DNA from: an uncultured Lachnospiraceae bacterium
GTDB taxonomy: Bacteria; Bacillota; Clostridia; Lachnospirales; Lachnospiraceae
Length of the DNA: 64,000 nt
Direction: 5' to 3'
NCBI GenBank assembly: GCA_934339365.1
Contig: CAKRHW010000003.1
Coordinates: 1 to 64,000, forward strand
Both the position numbers and the translations under genes were made by a program. Of this stretch, positions 26,461-35,307 are shown one piece after another. The notes under the pieces were generated by a model. That model searched no databases, had not been told where the DNA came from, and worked only from the letters and a program-made list of their open reading frames with translations. Position 1 is the stretch's first letter, and every line of letters begins with the position of its first letter.

Positions 26461-27828
26461 ATGGAGAAAAAAGAAAAAACAGGGAAATATGAGATTGACA
26501 TGTGCAATGGATCGATTTTGAAAAAAATGCTGATTTTTGCACTTCCGTTAATGTGCTCTAGTGTGCTGCAACTCCTTTTTAATGCAGCAGATATTATTGT
26601 TGTTGGAAAATATGCAGGAGATAATGCGTTAGCAGCAGTGGGGTCGAATACAGCACTGATTAATCTGCTCACGAATTTGTTCATCGGCTTATCGATAGGA
26701 GCAAATGTACTTGTTGCAAGGATGTATGGCGCAAAAAAAGAAACAGAATTAAAAAAGACGGTACATACGGCTATTTTGCTTAGTATAATTAGCGGGATAC
26801 TGTTAATGGTAGTAGGAATTGCAGGAGCAAGGCAGATATTAATCTGGATGCAGACACCGAAAGAAGTTTTAGGGCTGGCAGTATTGTATTTGCGAATTTA
26901 TTTTTTGGGTATGATATCCCTGATGGTATACAATTTTGGCAGTGCAATTTTAAGAGCTGTAGGAGATACAAGAAGACCACTTTATTATCTGACGATTGCC
27001 GGTTGTGTTAATGTTGTTTTGAATTTGATTTTCGTAATTGGATTTCGCATGGGAGTAGCAGGAGTTGCAAGTGCAACCGTTATTTCTGAAACCATATCTG
27101 CTGTTTTGATTTTAAAATGTATGGCAAAAGAAAAAGGTGGAATCCATTTAGAATGGAAATCACTTCGGATGGACCGGAAAATATTTGCACAAATTCTAGA
27201 AATCGGACTTCCGGCAGGGTTTCAGGGTATTATTTTTGCTTTGTCTAATGTGGTGATCCAGTCTTCTGTAAATGGATTTGGGGCAGTTGTTGTAGCAGGT
27301 AATTCTGCTGCTGCCAATATTGAAGGATTTGTCTATGTATCCATGAATGCATTATATCAGACAACGCTTTCTTTTGTGAGCCAGAATATGGGAGCAGGAA
27401 AGTATCAAAGAATTAACCGGATTTTATTTACAGGACAATTTTTAGTCATTATGGTTGGACTTATCATGGGGAATGCAGTAGTACTGTTTGGAAAAGAACT
27501 GTTAGGTATTTATTCCGATGATGCAGGAGTCATTGCAGCAGGACTGCATAGAATGAATGTCATTGCAAGAACATATGCACTTTGTGGAATGATGGATGTT
27601 ATGGTGGGAGCACTTAGGGGAATTGGATATTCTGTTCTTCCGATGATTGTATCTTTGATTGGAGCCTGCGGGTTACGTTTAGTCTGGCTTGCAACAATTT
27701 TTCAAATGAAACCATATCACACTCCGACTATGATTTATCTGTCATATCCAATTACATGGATCATTACTCTGGTTGCCCATATTATTTGTTATATTTATCT
27801 GAGTAATAAAATGCCACAACATAAATGA
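26461..27828 (+). CDS. MATE family efflux transporter
   Basis: A 455-residue polytopic protein of the MATE (MatE) family with 12 predicted membrane segments in two homologous halves. Typical segments are LMCSSVLQLLFNAADIIVVG (about 28-47) near the N-terminus and GLPAGFQGIIFALSNVVIQS (about 254-273) opening the second half. Predicted to exchange cations for drugs or metabolites; substrate unknown. The gene lies 31 bases after yitT. Its best ribosome binding site (AAGAGG) is unusually far from the ATG, so expression may be modest. Confidence 0.92.
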   Translation: MEKKEKTGKYEIDMCNGSILKKMLIFALPLMCSSVLQLLFNAADIIVVGKYAGDNALAAVGSNTALINLLTNLFIGLSIGANVLVARMYGAKKETELKKTVHTAILLSIISGILLMVVGIAGARQILIWMQTPKEVLGLAVLYLRIYFLGMISLMVYNFGSAILRAVGDTRRPLYYLTIAGCVNVVLNLIFVIGFRMGVAGVASATVISETISAVLILKCMAKEKGGIHLEWKSLRMDRKIFAQILEIGLPAGFQGIIFALSNVVIQSSVNGFGAVVVAGNSAAANIEGFVYVSMNALYQTTLSFVSQNMGAGKYQRINRILFTGQFLVIMVGLIMGNAVVLFGKELLGIYSDDAGVIAAGLHRMNVIARTYALCGMMDVMVGALRGIGYSVLPMIVSLIGACGLRLVWLATIFQMKPYHTPTMIYLSYPITWIITLVAHIICYIYLSNKMPQHK

Positions 27829-27882
27829 AAGCAGGATGAAGGTGCGGAAGAAAAATAAGAGGAAAAAGAAAGGATCAGGAAA

Positions 27883-28563
27883 ATGTATCAGACAATATTA
27901 TTTGATTTAGATGGAACACTGACAGATTCAGGACCTGGAATTGTAAAGGGTGTTTCGTATTCTTTAAAAAAATTTGGAATAGATGAAACAAGACAGGAAA
28001 AATTACGAAAATTTATAGGGCCACCATTATTAGATTCTTATCAGATGTTTTATGGGTTTGATCAAAAGAAAGCGAAGAAAGCAGTAAAATATTATCGGGA
28101 GTATTATGCAGAAACAGGGTTGTACGAGAACAACATATACCCTGGAATCGAGCAGCTTTTATCAGAATTAAAAGAAAATGGCAGACAGCTTGCGGTAGCA
28201 ACATCAAAACCAGAAGTGTTTGCGAAAAAGATTTTAGAAAAGTATGGATTGGCACAGTATTTTGATGTCATTGTCGGAGGGCATCTTGATGGAAGCAGAA
28301 CAAAAAAAGAGGAAGTAATCAGGGATGCATTACAGGAATGTCGAAAGATTTTCTTAGAGAAAAATAAGAATAAGAGAGAAAAAGACTGGGATGCATTAAA
28401 AAAAGTAATGATAGGAGACCGGTTTTATGATGCAGGTGGCGCAAGGGAAAATCGGATTGATATTATTTTAGTAGAGTATGGATATGGAGAAAAAGAAGAA
28501 CTAGAGAGGGAAGGAGCAAATGCAATTGCAAAAACGGTAGGGGATTTAAGAAAACTTTTATAA
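27883..28563 (+). CDS. HAD-superfamily phosphatase (phosphoglycolate phosphatase-like)
   Basis: A 226-residue HAD hydrolase with motif I FDLDGTLTDSG (7-17), motif II VATSKPE (near 105), and motif III-IV as the lysine region and MIGDRFYDAGGARE (near 173). It has the alpha-helical C1 cap seen in Gph/PpaX/PgmB relatives. The exact substrate cannot be read from sequence. It probably belongs to the yitT-MATE transcript and ends at the hairpin next to tRNA-Gly. Confidence 0.88.
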   Translation: MYQTILFDLDGTLTDSGPGIVKGVSYSLKKFGIDETRQEKLRKFIGPPLLDSYQMFYGFDQKKAKKAVKYYREYYAETGLYENNIYPGIEQLLSELKENGRQLAVATSKPEVFAKKILEKYGLAQYFDVIVGGHLDGSRTKKEEVIRDALQECRKIFLEKNKNKREKDWDALKKVMIGDRFYDAGGARENRIDIILVEYGYGEKEELEREGANAIAKTVGDLRKLL

Positions 28564-28569
28564 CATAAA

Positions 28570-28611
28570 AAGCTGCCACGAAAGTGACAGCTTCATTTAT
28601 TTTAAGAAATA
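28570..28611. terminator. bidirectional terminator between HAD gene and tRNA-Gly
   Basis: AAGCTG-C-CAC, GAAA loop, GTG-A-CAGCTT (28570-28593). On the minus strand the hairpin follows tRNA-Gly and ends in a run of T (A-run 28567-28571 on the plus strand). On the plus strand it is followed by CATTTATTTTA. Confidence 0.75.
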
Positions 28612-28616
28612 AAAAA

Positions 28617-28688
<72 letters not shown>

Positions 28689-28735
28689 ATGTCTTGTGTC
28701 TTAGTTGCTTTTGTGTGTCGCAACTGACAAAACAT

Positions 28736-28764
28736 ATAATAGCAAAAAACAATAGACCTGTCAA
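28736..28764 (-). promoter_or_regulatory. promoter of tRNA-Gly
   Basis: On the minus strand, a perfect TTGACA (28764-28759), a 17-base spacer and TATTAT (28741-28736). The start is about 40 bases before the mature tRNA. Confidence 0.8.
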
Positions 28765-28810
28765 CAACTTTTTCAAAAAAAATTATATTTTTTTTGAAGC
28801 GTGTTTTTTA

Positions 28811-28839
28811 ATGACTTTTTTCCATGCATTTGATATACT
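28811..28839 (+). promoter_or_regulatory. probable pyr operon promoter
   Basis: ATGACT (28811-28816), a 17-base spacer and TATACT (28834-28839), with TGA forming an extended -10. The leader to pyrC would be about 70 bases. I see no PyrR attenuator (no terminator hairpin) in it. Confidence 0.5.
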
Positions 28840-28913
28840 AATAGCTAATGAGAAGTTATCAGAAAATACGGTTACGTAATCAGTCAAACAATAAGAATGG
28901 AGGAAGATGATTG

Positions 28914-30197
28914 ATGAGAACATTAATTAAAAATGGAAGATTATTAGATCCTGCAACCCAGACGGATGGAAAGATGGATCTTTTAATTGAGGATGGCAAA
29001 GTAAAGGAAAGAAATGTATGGATTGATGAATCGAAGGTAACAGTCGATGAAGTGATTGATGCAAAGGATTGCTATGTTATGCCAGGGTTGATTGATTTAC
29101 ATGTTCATTTAAGAGAACCGGGATTTGAATATAAAGAAACCATTGAGTCAGGAACAAAGGCGATGGCAAAAGGCGGATTTACAGGAGTCTGTCCGATGCC
29201 AAATACAAAACCGGCAACAGATTCACCAGAGATGATTCATAGGATTTTAGAAAAAGCAGCACAGGTATCTCCGATTCATGTCTGGCCGGTTGGTGCCATT
29301 ACCAAGGGACAGTCAGGAGAAGAACTGGCAGATATTGAAGGAATGAAAGCTGCGGGCGCAGTTGCAATCAGCGAAGATGGTAAGTCTGTTATGAATGCGG
29401 AGATTTATCGCGAAGCCATGAAAGAAGCTGCTAGATTAGAGATTCCTGTTATGGCACATTGTGAAGATAAGAATCTTGTGAATGGCGGTTGTATGAATGA
29501 AGGAAATAAGTCAGAAGAATTTGGTGTGAAAGGAATTTCAAATGCAGTTGAAGATGTAATTGTTGCCAGAGATATTCTGCTTGCCAAGGAGACGGGAGTT
29601 CATCTGCACCTTTGTCATTGTTCTACCAAAGACAGTGTAAAGATGATTAAGGAAGCAAAGGAAGATGGTGTTTCTGTAACAGGAGAGGTTTGTCCACATC
29701 ATTTTGCCATGAGTACCGATGATATGAATTGTGCGGATGCTAATTTTAAGATGAATCCCCCACTTCGGACAAAAGAAGACGTGGAAGCATTAAAAGAAGG
29801 ATTGCATTTAGGTATTATGGATGTTATTTCTACGGATCATGCTCCACATTCAGAGGAAGAAAAACAAAAGCCAATCAGTGAAGCTCCATTTGGAATTGTC
29901 GGATCTGAGACGGCAGTTGCACTTACTATGACTCATTTAGTAAAACCTGGTATCTTAACACCGATGGATATGGTACGGAAAATGAGTTATCATCCGGCAC
30001 AGATTATCCATATGGATCGTGGCAGCTTAGAGGTGGGAAAAGCAGCGGATATTACAATTATAGATCCAAATGCAGAATATGAGATCCGAAAAGAAGATTT
30101 GATTTCGAAAGGGAAAAATACTCCTTTTATTGGCCACAAGGTTTATGGAAGAGTTTTATATACGATTGTAGATGGAAAAATTGTGTATCGTTATTAG
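28914..30197 (+). CDS. pyrC: dihydroorotase
   Basis: Cyclises carbamoyl aspartate to dihydroorotate. The 427-residue class I amidohydrolase shows DLHVHLREPGFEYKE (about 60-74) with the first zinc histidines, and MAHCEDKNLV, HLHLCHCST, and STDHAPHS for the remaining metal ligands. The start is set at ATG 28914. TTG 28911 is adjacent and in frame with better spacing from GGAGG (28899-28903), so the first residue is uncertain by one codon. It is the first gene of pyrC-F-K-D-E; pyrB/pyrI and carAB lie elsewhere. Confidence 0.96.
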   Translation: MRTLIKNGRLLDPATQTDGKMDLLIEDGKVKERNVWIDESKVTVDEVIDAKDCYVMPGLIDLHVHLREPGFEYKETIESGTKAMAKGGFTGVCPMPNTKPATDSPEMIHRILEKAAQVSPIHVWPVGAITKGQSGEELADIEGMKAAGAVAISEDGKSVMNAEIYREAMKEAARLEIPVMAHCEDKNLVNGGCMNEGNKSEEFGVKGISNAVEDVIVARDILLAKETGVHLHLCHCSTKDSVKMIKEAKEDGVSVTGEVCPHHFAMSTDDMNCADANFKMNPPLRTKEDVEALKEGLHLGIMDVISTDHAPHSEEEKQKPISEAPFGIVGSETAVALTMTHLVKPGILTPMDMVRKMSYHPAQIIHMDRGSLEVGKAADITIIDPNAEYEIRKEDLISKGKNTPFIGHKVYGRVLYTIVDGKIVYRY

Positions 30198-30235
30198 AAG
30201 ATGCAGTAGAATAAGAATGAAAAAGAGAGGTTTAT

Positions 30236-31162
30236 ATGATTAATCAGTTAGTAGAAAAAATAAAAAAAACACATGCACCGGTTGTTGTAGGATTAGATCC
30301 GATGATGAGTTATATGCCAAAATATATTCTAGAACAAAAAATCAAAGAATTTGGAGAAACATTAAAAGCAGTCAGTGAAGCAATCTTTGAATACAATAAA
30401 GGGATTATTGATGCAATTTATGATTTAGTTCCCGCTGTGAAACCACAGATTGCAATGTATGAACAATTTGGAATCGAAGGAATGGCAGCATTTGCTAAAA
30501 CATGCGAATATGCAAAAAAGAAAGGTCTAATTGTAATTGGTGATGTAAAAAGAGGCGATATTGGTTCGACATCAGCAGCATATGCAACAGCGCATTTAGG
30601 AAAGATACAGGTAGGAGATAAAAAGTTCCGTTTATTTGAAGAAGATTTTGCAACGGTCAATCCTTATCTTGGAAGTGATGGAATTCGTCCGTTTATAGAC
30701 GTCTGTAAAGAGGAAAAGAAGGGAATTTTTGTTTTAGTTAAGACTTCAAATCCATCAAGTGGGGAATTTCAGGACAGAATCATTGATGGACGTCCATTAT
30801 ATGAATGGGTCGGTGAACAGGTAGCAAAATGGGGAGAAGAATGTATGGGAGAAGATTACAGCTATGTGGGAGCTGTTGTCGGAGCTACTTATCCGGAGAT
30901 GGGACGTACACTGAGAAAAATTATGCCAAAAAGCTATATTCTGGTTCCAGGCTATGGTGCACAAGGTGGAAAAGGTGCGGATCTGGTAGATTTTTTCAAT
31001 GAAGATGGATTAGGTGCAATCGTGAATTCATCAAGAGGAATTATTGCTGCATACAGACAAGAACAATATGCAGAATATGGAGAAAGTAATTATGCAGATG
31101 CAGCAAGAGCAGCAACTCTTGCCATGATTGCAGATATTGATGGTGCATTAAAGAACAGATAA
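30236..31162 (+). CDS. pyrF: orotidine 5'-phosphate decarboxylase (type 2)
   Basis: Converts OMP to UMP. The 308-residue length and the motif VIGDVKRGDIGSTSAAYA (near residue 99, with the catalytic Asp-Lys-Asp network) mark the longer type 2 group found in many Lachnospiraceae and Actinobacteria. VVGATYPEMGRTLRKIMP and VPGYGAQGG at the phosphate-binding end also fit. It follows pyrC by 38 bases and precedes pyrK by 16. Confidence 0.95.
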   Translation: MINQLVEKIKKTHAPVVVGLDPMMSYMPKYILEQKIKEFGETLKAVSEAIFEYNKGIIDAIYDLVPAVKPQIAMYEQFGIEGMAAFAKTCEYAKKKGLIVIGDVKRGDIGSTSAAYATAHLGKIQVGDKKFRLFEEDFATVNPYLGSDGIRPFIDVCKEEKKGIFVLVKTSNPSSGEFQDRIIDGRPLYEWVGEQVAKWGEECMGEDYSYVGAVVGATYPEMGRTLRKIMPKSYILVPGYGAQGGKGADLVDFFNEDGLGAIVNSSRGIIAAYRQEQYAEYGESNYADAARAATLAMIADIDGALKNR

Positions 31163-31178
31163 AAGAATGGAGAGTCAT

Positions 31179-31964
31179 ATGGCAAAAGTAAAGCAGATGG
31201 CGAAAGTAATCAGCCAGGAAAAAATTGCAGAAGGAATATATTCAATGTGGATTCAGACGGAAGGGATTGCTGTAAATGCAAAAGCAGGTCAGTTTATATC
31301 GGTTTACTGTAAGGACAGTACAAAACTCCTTCCACGTCCAATCAGCATATGTGAGATCAACAAAGAAACCGATGCATTAAGAATTGTCTATCGTGTTGTG
31401 GGTGGAGGAACAGAAGAATTTTCACATTATCAGGCTGGAGATGATATTGTGATTCTCGGACCACTCGGAAATGGTTTTTCAATAGAACAGAAAGCAGCTT
31501 TGTTTGTTGCCGGAGGTATTGGAATTCCTCCTATGTTAGAGGCTGCTAAGACAGCAAAAAGAATGGGAATTAAAAATATTAAAATTGTTGTAGGCTATCG
31601 GAATCAGGATACATTTTTAAAAGAAGAGTTAGAACAATATGGAGAAGTCTATGTTGCAACAGAAGATGGAAGCATAGGAACAAAAGGAAATGTTTTAGAT
31701 GCGATTGCTAAACATCAGTTAGATTTAGAGAGTGAAGTGATTTATTCCTGTGGACCAATGCCAATGCTAAAGGCATTGAAAGTCTTTGCAGTAAATAATG
31801 GAATAAAATGTTATGTTTCATTAGAAGAAAGAATGGCATGCGGAATTGGAGCATGTCTTGCTTGTGTCTGCAAATCAAAAGATACAGATGCCCATTCGCA
31901 TGTACACAATAAAAGAGTATGTGCAGATGGTCCGGTATTTGATGCACGCGAGATAGAATTCTAG
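31179..31964 (+). CDS. pyrK: dihydroorotate dehydrogenase electron-transfer subunit
   Basis: FAD and [2Fe-2S] subunit passing electrons between PyrD and NAD. The 261-residue protein has an FAD-binding barrel (LPRPISICEIN near 50), an NAD-binding fold (FVAGGIGIPPMLEAAKT near 108) and the C-terminal cluster motif CGIGACLACVC with a later Cys in RVCADGPVF. The start at 31179 is chosen because GGAG (31169-31172) is well spaced; ATG 31167 has no site. It pairs with the adjacent pyrD as the class 1B enzyme. Confidence 0.95.
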   Translation: MAKVKQMAKVISQEKIAEGIYSMWIQTEGIAVNAKAGQFISVYCKDSTKLLPRPISICEINKETDALRIVYRVVGGGTEEFSHYQAGDDIVILGPLGNGFSIEQKAALFVAGGIGIPPMLEAAKTAKRMGIKNIKIVVGYRNQDTFLKEELEQYGEVYVATEDGSIGTKGNVLDAIAKHQLDLESEVIYSCGPMPMLKALKVFAVNNGIKCYVSLEERMACGIGACLACVCKSKDTDAHSHVHNKRVCADGPVFDAREIEF

Positions 31965-32015
31965 ATAAATAGAAATGATTTTTAATGATGACAGAACAGA
32001 AATGGAGGAAAATAA

Positions 32016-32918
32016 ATGAATACAAAGGTAAATATAGCAGGTGTTGAATTGAAAAATCCTGTTATGGTTGCTTCGGGAACATTTGGTTCAGGTGCAGAAT
32101 ATTCAGAATTTGTAGACTTGAATCGTTTAGGAGCGGTTGTGACAAAAGGTGTTGCAAACGTACCATGGCCGGGAAATCCAACTCCGAGAGTGGCAGAAGT
32201 TTATGGCGGAATGTTAAATGCAATTGGACTTCAGAATCCGGGAATAGATGTATTTATTGAAAGAGATATTCCATATTTAAAACAGTTTGATACAAAGATT
32301 GTAGTAAATGTATGCGGAAGAACCACAGAAGATTATATAGAAGTTGTAGAAAGATTAGCAGACCAGCCGGTGGATTTATTAGAAATTAATATTTCCTGTC
32401 CGAATGTAAAAGAAGGTGGAATTGCTTTTGGACAGGATCCTAAAGCAGTAGAAGCAATTACAAAAGCTGTAAAAAAAGTAGCAAATCAGCCAATTATTAT
32501 GAAGCTAAGTCCGAATGTAACGGATATTACAACGATGGCGAAGGCAGCAGAAGCAGGTGGTGCAGATGCCTTATCTCTGATCAATACCTTAACGGGAATG
32601 AAAATTGATATTGAAAAGAGAAAATTTGCTTTGGCAAACCAGACAGGAGGAATGTCAGGCCCTGCTGTAAAACCGGTTGCAGTACGAATGGTATACCAGA
32701 CAAGGAATGCAGTTTCTGTTCCGATTATTGGAATGGGTGGTATTATGAATGGAGATGATGCCATAGAATTCATGCTGGCAGGTGCAAATGCAGTTTCTTT
32801 AGGAACAGCAAATTTTGTGAATCCATATGCAACCATAGAGACTATAAATCAGATTGAGGATTATATGAAACGTCATCAGATTGAAGATATTAATGATATT
32901 GTGGGAAGCGTAAAATAA
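32016..32918 (+). CDS. pyrD: dihydroorotate dehydrogenase B (NAD+), catalytic subunit
   Basis: FMN-containing class 1B enzyme oxidising dihydroorotate to orotate. The 300-residue TIM barrel shows NPVMVASGTFG (about 14-24), EINISCPNVKEGG with the catalytic Cys of class 1 enzymes, SLINTLTGMKID, and GMGGIMNGDDAIEFMLAGA near the phosphate-binding end. GGAGG precedes the ATG. Co-transcribed with pyrK upstream; a separate promoter-like element lies in the 107-base gap to pyrE. Confidence 0.96.
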   Translation: MNTKVNIAGVELKNPVMVASGTFGSGAEYSEFVDLNRLGAVVTKGVANVPWPGNPTPRVAEVYGGMLNAIGLQNPGIDVFIERDIPYLKQFDTKIVVNVCGRTTEDYIEVVERLADQPVDLLEINISCPNVKEGGIAFGQDPKAVEAITKAVKKVANQPIIMKLSPNVTDITTMAKAAEAGGADALSLINTLTGMKIDIEKRKFALANQTGGMSGPAVKPVAVRMVYQTRNAVSVPIIGMGGIMNGDDAIEFMLAGANAVSLGTANFVNPYATIETINQIEDYMKRHQIEDINDIVGSVK

Positions 32919-32936
32919 AGACAATCTGCAAAGCGA

Positions 32937-32986
32937 TTGCGAATAGACAGGGGTTATGGTAAAATATGTTTGTAAAAAAACATATT
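32937..32986 (+). promoter_or_regulatory. internal promoter and hairpin upstream of pyrE
   Basis: TTGCGA (32937-32942), a 17-base spacer and TAAAAT (32960-32965) with an extended TGG. AATATGTTT (32963-32971) and AAACATATT (32978-32986) then form a perfect 9-bp hairpin that overlaps the -10 and start region. No terminator T-run follows. It may allow pyrE to be expressed apart from the upstream genes; the hairpin could be an operator. Confidence 0.5.
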
Positions 32987-33025
32987 AGAAATGATTGATT
33001 TACGTAAACAGGAGGATACAATAGA

Positions 33026-33700
33026 ATGGAACAGTATAAACAGGAATTTATTGAATTTATGGTAGAAAGTGATGTATTAAAATTTGGCGAGTTTACATTA
33101 AAGAGTGGTAGAAAATCTCCATTTTTTATGAATGCCGGAGCATATGTTACAGGAACACAGTTAAGAAAATTAGGACAGTATTATGCAAAAGCGATTCATG
33201 AACATTATGGAGATGACTTTGACGTATTATTTGGACCTGCATACAAAGGAATTCCTCTTAGCGTTGCAACAACAATTGCATATCAGGAATTGTATGGAAA
33301 GGATATTCGCTATTGTTCAAACCGTAAAGAGATAAAAGACCATGGAGATGTTGGAATTTTACTTGGTAGTGAAATTAAGGATGGAGACAGAGTTGTTATT
33401 ATTGAAGATGTAACAACATCAGGAAGATCAATAGAAGAAACATTTCCAATTATTATGGCACAGGGAGACGTAGAGATTAAAGGATTGATGGTTTCTTTGA
33501 ATCGTATGGAACGTGGACGTGGAGAGAAGAGTGCTCTTTGTGAAATTAAAGAAAAATATGGTTTTGATGCCAATGCAATTGTTTCAATGGCAGATGTAAT
33601 TGAACATTTATATAATAAAGAAGTTGCTGGAAAGGTTGTAATTAATGATCAGATGAAAGCAGCAATTGATGAATATTATAAGCAGTATGGTGCACGTTAA
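33026..33700 (+). CDS. pyrE: orotate phosphoribosyltransferase
   Basis: Adds PRPP to orotate to give OMP. The 224-residue protein has FTLKSGRKSPFFMNAG (about 22-37), FGPAYKGIPLS (near 73) and the PRPP loop VVIIEDVTTSGRSI (near 123). GGAGG precedes the ATG. Last recognised gene of the pyr cluster; it is followed closely by three small membrane-protein genes. Confidence 0.96.
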   Translation: MEQYKQEFIEFMVESDVLKFGEFTLKSGRKSPFFMNAGAYVTGTQLRKLGQYYAKAIHEHYGDDFDVLFGPAYKGIPLSVATTIAYQELYGKDIRYCSNRKEIKDHGDVGILLGSEIKDGDRVVIIEDVTTSGRSIEETFPIIMAQGDVEIKGLMVSLNRMERGRGEKSALCEIKEKYGFDANAIVSMADVIEHLYNKEVAGKVVINDQMKAAIDEYYKQYGAR

Positions 33701-33723
33701 TTTGTGTGAAAGTGAGGTTTAGG

Positions 33724-33876
33724 ATGGAAGAACAGACATATAGAACAATGAAGAGTGTTGGAAGTTTTGGTATTGTAATTGGTATCATTTCTATCGTAGT
33801 GGGAGTCACAGTTGGGATTTTGAATATTGTGAATGGTAGTCGCTTGTTAAAGAAAAAATCAGATATAATGTTCTAA
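33724..33876 (+). CDS. 50-residue membrane protein
   Basis: A short open frame beginning MEEQTYRTMKSVGSFGIVIG, with one long hydrophobic segment (about residues 14-36) and a basic tail (RLLKKKS). It lies 23 bases after pyrE and 7 bases before the VanZ-like gene, with GAGG upstream, so it fits tightly in the operon. I recall similar very short proteins in Lachnospiraceae but cannot name a family. Likely real because of spacing, ribosome binding site and membrane composition. Confidence 0.65.
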   Translation: MEEQTYRTMKSVGSFGIVIGIISIVVGVTVGILNIVNGSRLLKKKSDIMF

Positions 33877-33883
33877 TTACAGA

Positions 33884-34411
33884 ATGAGAGAAGCACATCA
33901 AAAGGGAAAAAGTATCATTGGGAAATGTAAAGTGATAGGAATGATACTTTTTATATTATATTTGTTATTAGTTATTTATGTAATGTTTTTGGCAGATAGT
34001 CTGCATCGGACGAACCAGGCAGATTGTTATCGTTATAATTTAGAACCATTTCGTGAAATTCACCGTTTCCCTAATATGTGGAAGGCTTATGGAGCCTGGG
34101 TAGCATGTCTGAATTTGTTTGGTAATGTGATTGCTTTTATGCCACTGGGCTTTTTTGTGCCTCTGCATGTAAAAAAATACAGAAAATGCATGGTTACAGT
34201 TGCGATTTCATTTTTATTTAGTTTACTGATTGAATGTACGCAATTGGTTTCGAAAGTAGGCGTGTTTGATGTGGATGATTTAATGCTGAATACATTTGGA
34301 GGATTTCTGGGGTATATTTGTTTTGCAATTGCATTTCACATTTATAAAATATACAATAAGAAATCAAAGAAGAGAGGCATACAAAATGAGAAAAAAACAA
34401 CGGAAACATAG
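33884..34411 (+). CDS. VanZ-like membrane protein
   Basis: A 175-residue protein with about four membrane segments and the VanZ signature: NLEPFREI near residue 47, NLFGNVIAFMPLGFFVPL near 76, and SLLIECTQLVSKVGVFDVDD near 109. VanZ relatives are small envelope proteins with weak links to glycopeptide tolerance; no van resistance genes are nearby. Its end overlaps the next gene by 26 bases, indicating translational coupling. Confidence 0.85.
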   Translation: MREAHQKGKSIIGKCKVIGMILFILYLLLVIYVMFLADSLHRTNQADCYRYNLEPFREIHRFPNMWKAYGAWVACLNLFGNVIAFMPLGFFVPLHVKKYRKCMVTVAISFLFSLLIECTQLVSKVGVFDVDDLMLNTFGGFLGYICFAIAFHIYKIYNKKSKKRGIQNEKKTTET

Positions 34412-34703
34412 TTTGCTGAATAAAAAGAATTGTAAATATGGAAGAATTGCTTTTTTAATGGCGATTATTGCACTTGTCGTTTTTGCGATTGCAGTCTATA
34501 TTGCTTTCCGGCAGAAAGGTGCGGCAGGGTCTGTAGTAGGCTATATGGGATTGTCTGCATTTGTACTTTCTTTTGCAGGCTTTATTATAGGGTTACTTAG
34601 TTTTAAAGAAGAAGAGAAAGAGATGTTTTATGGATGGCTGGGATCTTTTTGCAATGCTTTTGTGTGGTTATTTATGATAGGTGTTTTTTTAGCATTTGTG
34701 TAG
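34386..34703 (+). CDS. small membrane protein, DUF6142-like
   Basis: A 105-residue protein with a basic N-terminus and three hydrophobic segments (about 22-44, 51-74 and 83-104), resembling the DUF6142 group of Lachnospiraceae by topology and by the FVLSFAGFIIGLLSFKEEE stretch. Function unknown. The start at 34386 follows AGAGAGG and overlaps the VanZ-like gene; the frame is open upstream but antiparallel in character to any membrane protein. Family assignment is from memory. Confidence 0.65.
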   Translation: MRKKQRKHSLLNKKNCKYGRIAFLMAIIALVVFAIAVYIAFRQKGAAGSVVGYMGLSAFVLSFAGFIIGLLSFKEEEKEMFYGWLGSFCNAFVWLFMIGVFLAFV

Positions 34704-34715
34704 ACAGGTGAAAGA

Positions 34716-35306
34716 ATGAATAATAGATTAGAAAAACAGATTGATTTTATCATGGAAATAGACCGGCTGAAAAAAATTAAAAGACAGACGTATCTTTCGG
34801 ATGCAACAGAAAAAGAAGATGATGCACAACATTCATGGCATCTGGCTGTTATGGCTATGTTATTAAGCGAATATGCACAAGAAAAGGTGGATATATTAAA
34901 AGTAATAAAACTTGTTCTGATTCACGATGTGATAGAAATTGATGCCGGAGATACGTATGCTTATGATGAAGCAGGAAATGCAACAAAAGCAGAACGGGAA
35001 AAAAAGGCAGCGAACCGTATTTTTGGTTTGTTGCCTAAAGACCAGGAAAAAGAATGGAAAGCACTTTGGGAAGAATTTGAAGAAGGAAAGACTCCGGAAG
35101 CAAAATTTTCAGCTGCTTTAGATAAAGTGCAACCTATTTTGCTAAATGATGCTTCGGGTGGAAAATCCTGGGAAGAACATCATGTGAAGAAAAGTCAGGT
35201 CGTAAAACGAAATGCAAGGACAAAGGAAGGCTCAAAGGTCTTATGGGATTATGTAGAGGGGCTTTTAGAAAAGAATGTAAAAAAAGGTGTTTTAGGAGAA
35301 GACTGA
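34716..35306 (+). CDS. HD-domain hydrolase (YfbR-like)
   Basis: A 196-residue HD-superfamily phosphohydrolase. Metal ligands appear as His in AQHSWHLAVMAM (near 42), the HD pair in VLIHDVIEIDAGDTYAYD (near 70) and an Asp in SAALDKVQPILL (near 140). This layout matches HD proteins related to the 5'-deoxynucleotidase YfbR. A nucleotide role would suit the location after pyr genes, but that is inference. It lies 12 bases after the DUF6142-like gene and one base before the aminopeptidase. Confidence 0.85.
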   Translation: MNNRLEKQIDFIMEIDRLKKIKRQTYLSDATEKEDDAQHSWHLAVMAMLLSEYAQEKVDILKVIKLVLIHDVIEIDAGDTYAYDEAGNATKAEREKKAANRIFGLLPKDQEKEWKALWEEFEEGKTPEAKFSAALDKVQPILLNDASGGKSWEEHHVKKSQVVKRNARTKEGSKVLWDYVEGLLEKNVKKGVLGED

Positions 35307-35307
35307 A

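Noticed and set aside
26223..26684. Minus-strand open frame spanning the yitT-MATE junction
   Set aside because: No ribosome binding site and it is antisense to two clear membrane-protein genes.
28845..28913. PyrR-type attenuator in the pyr leader
   Set aside because: No terminator hairpin or PyrR-loop sequence could be found in the short leader.
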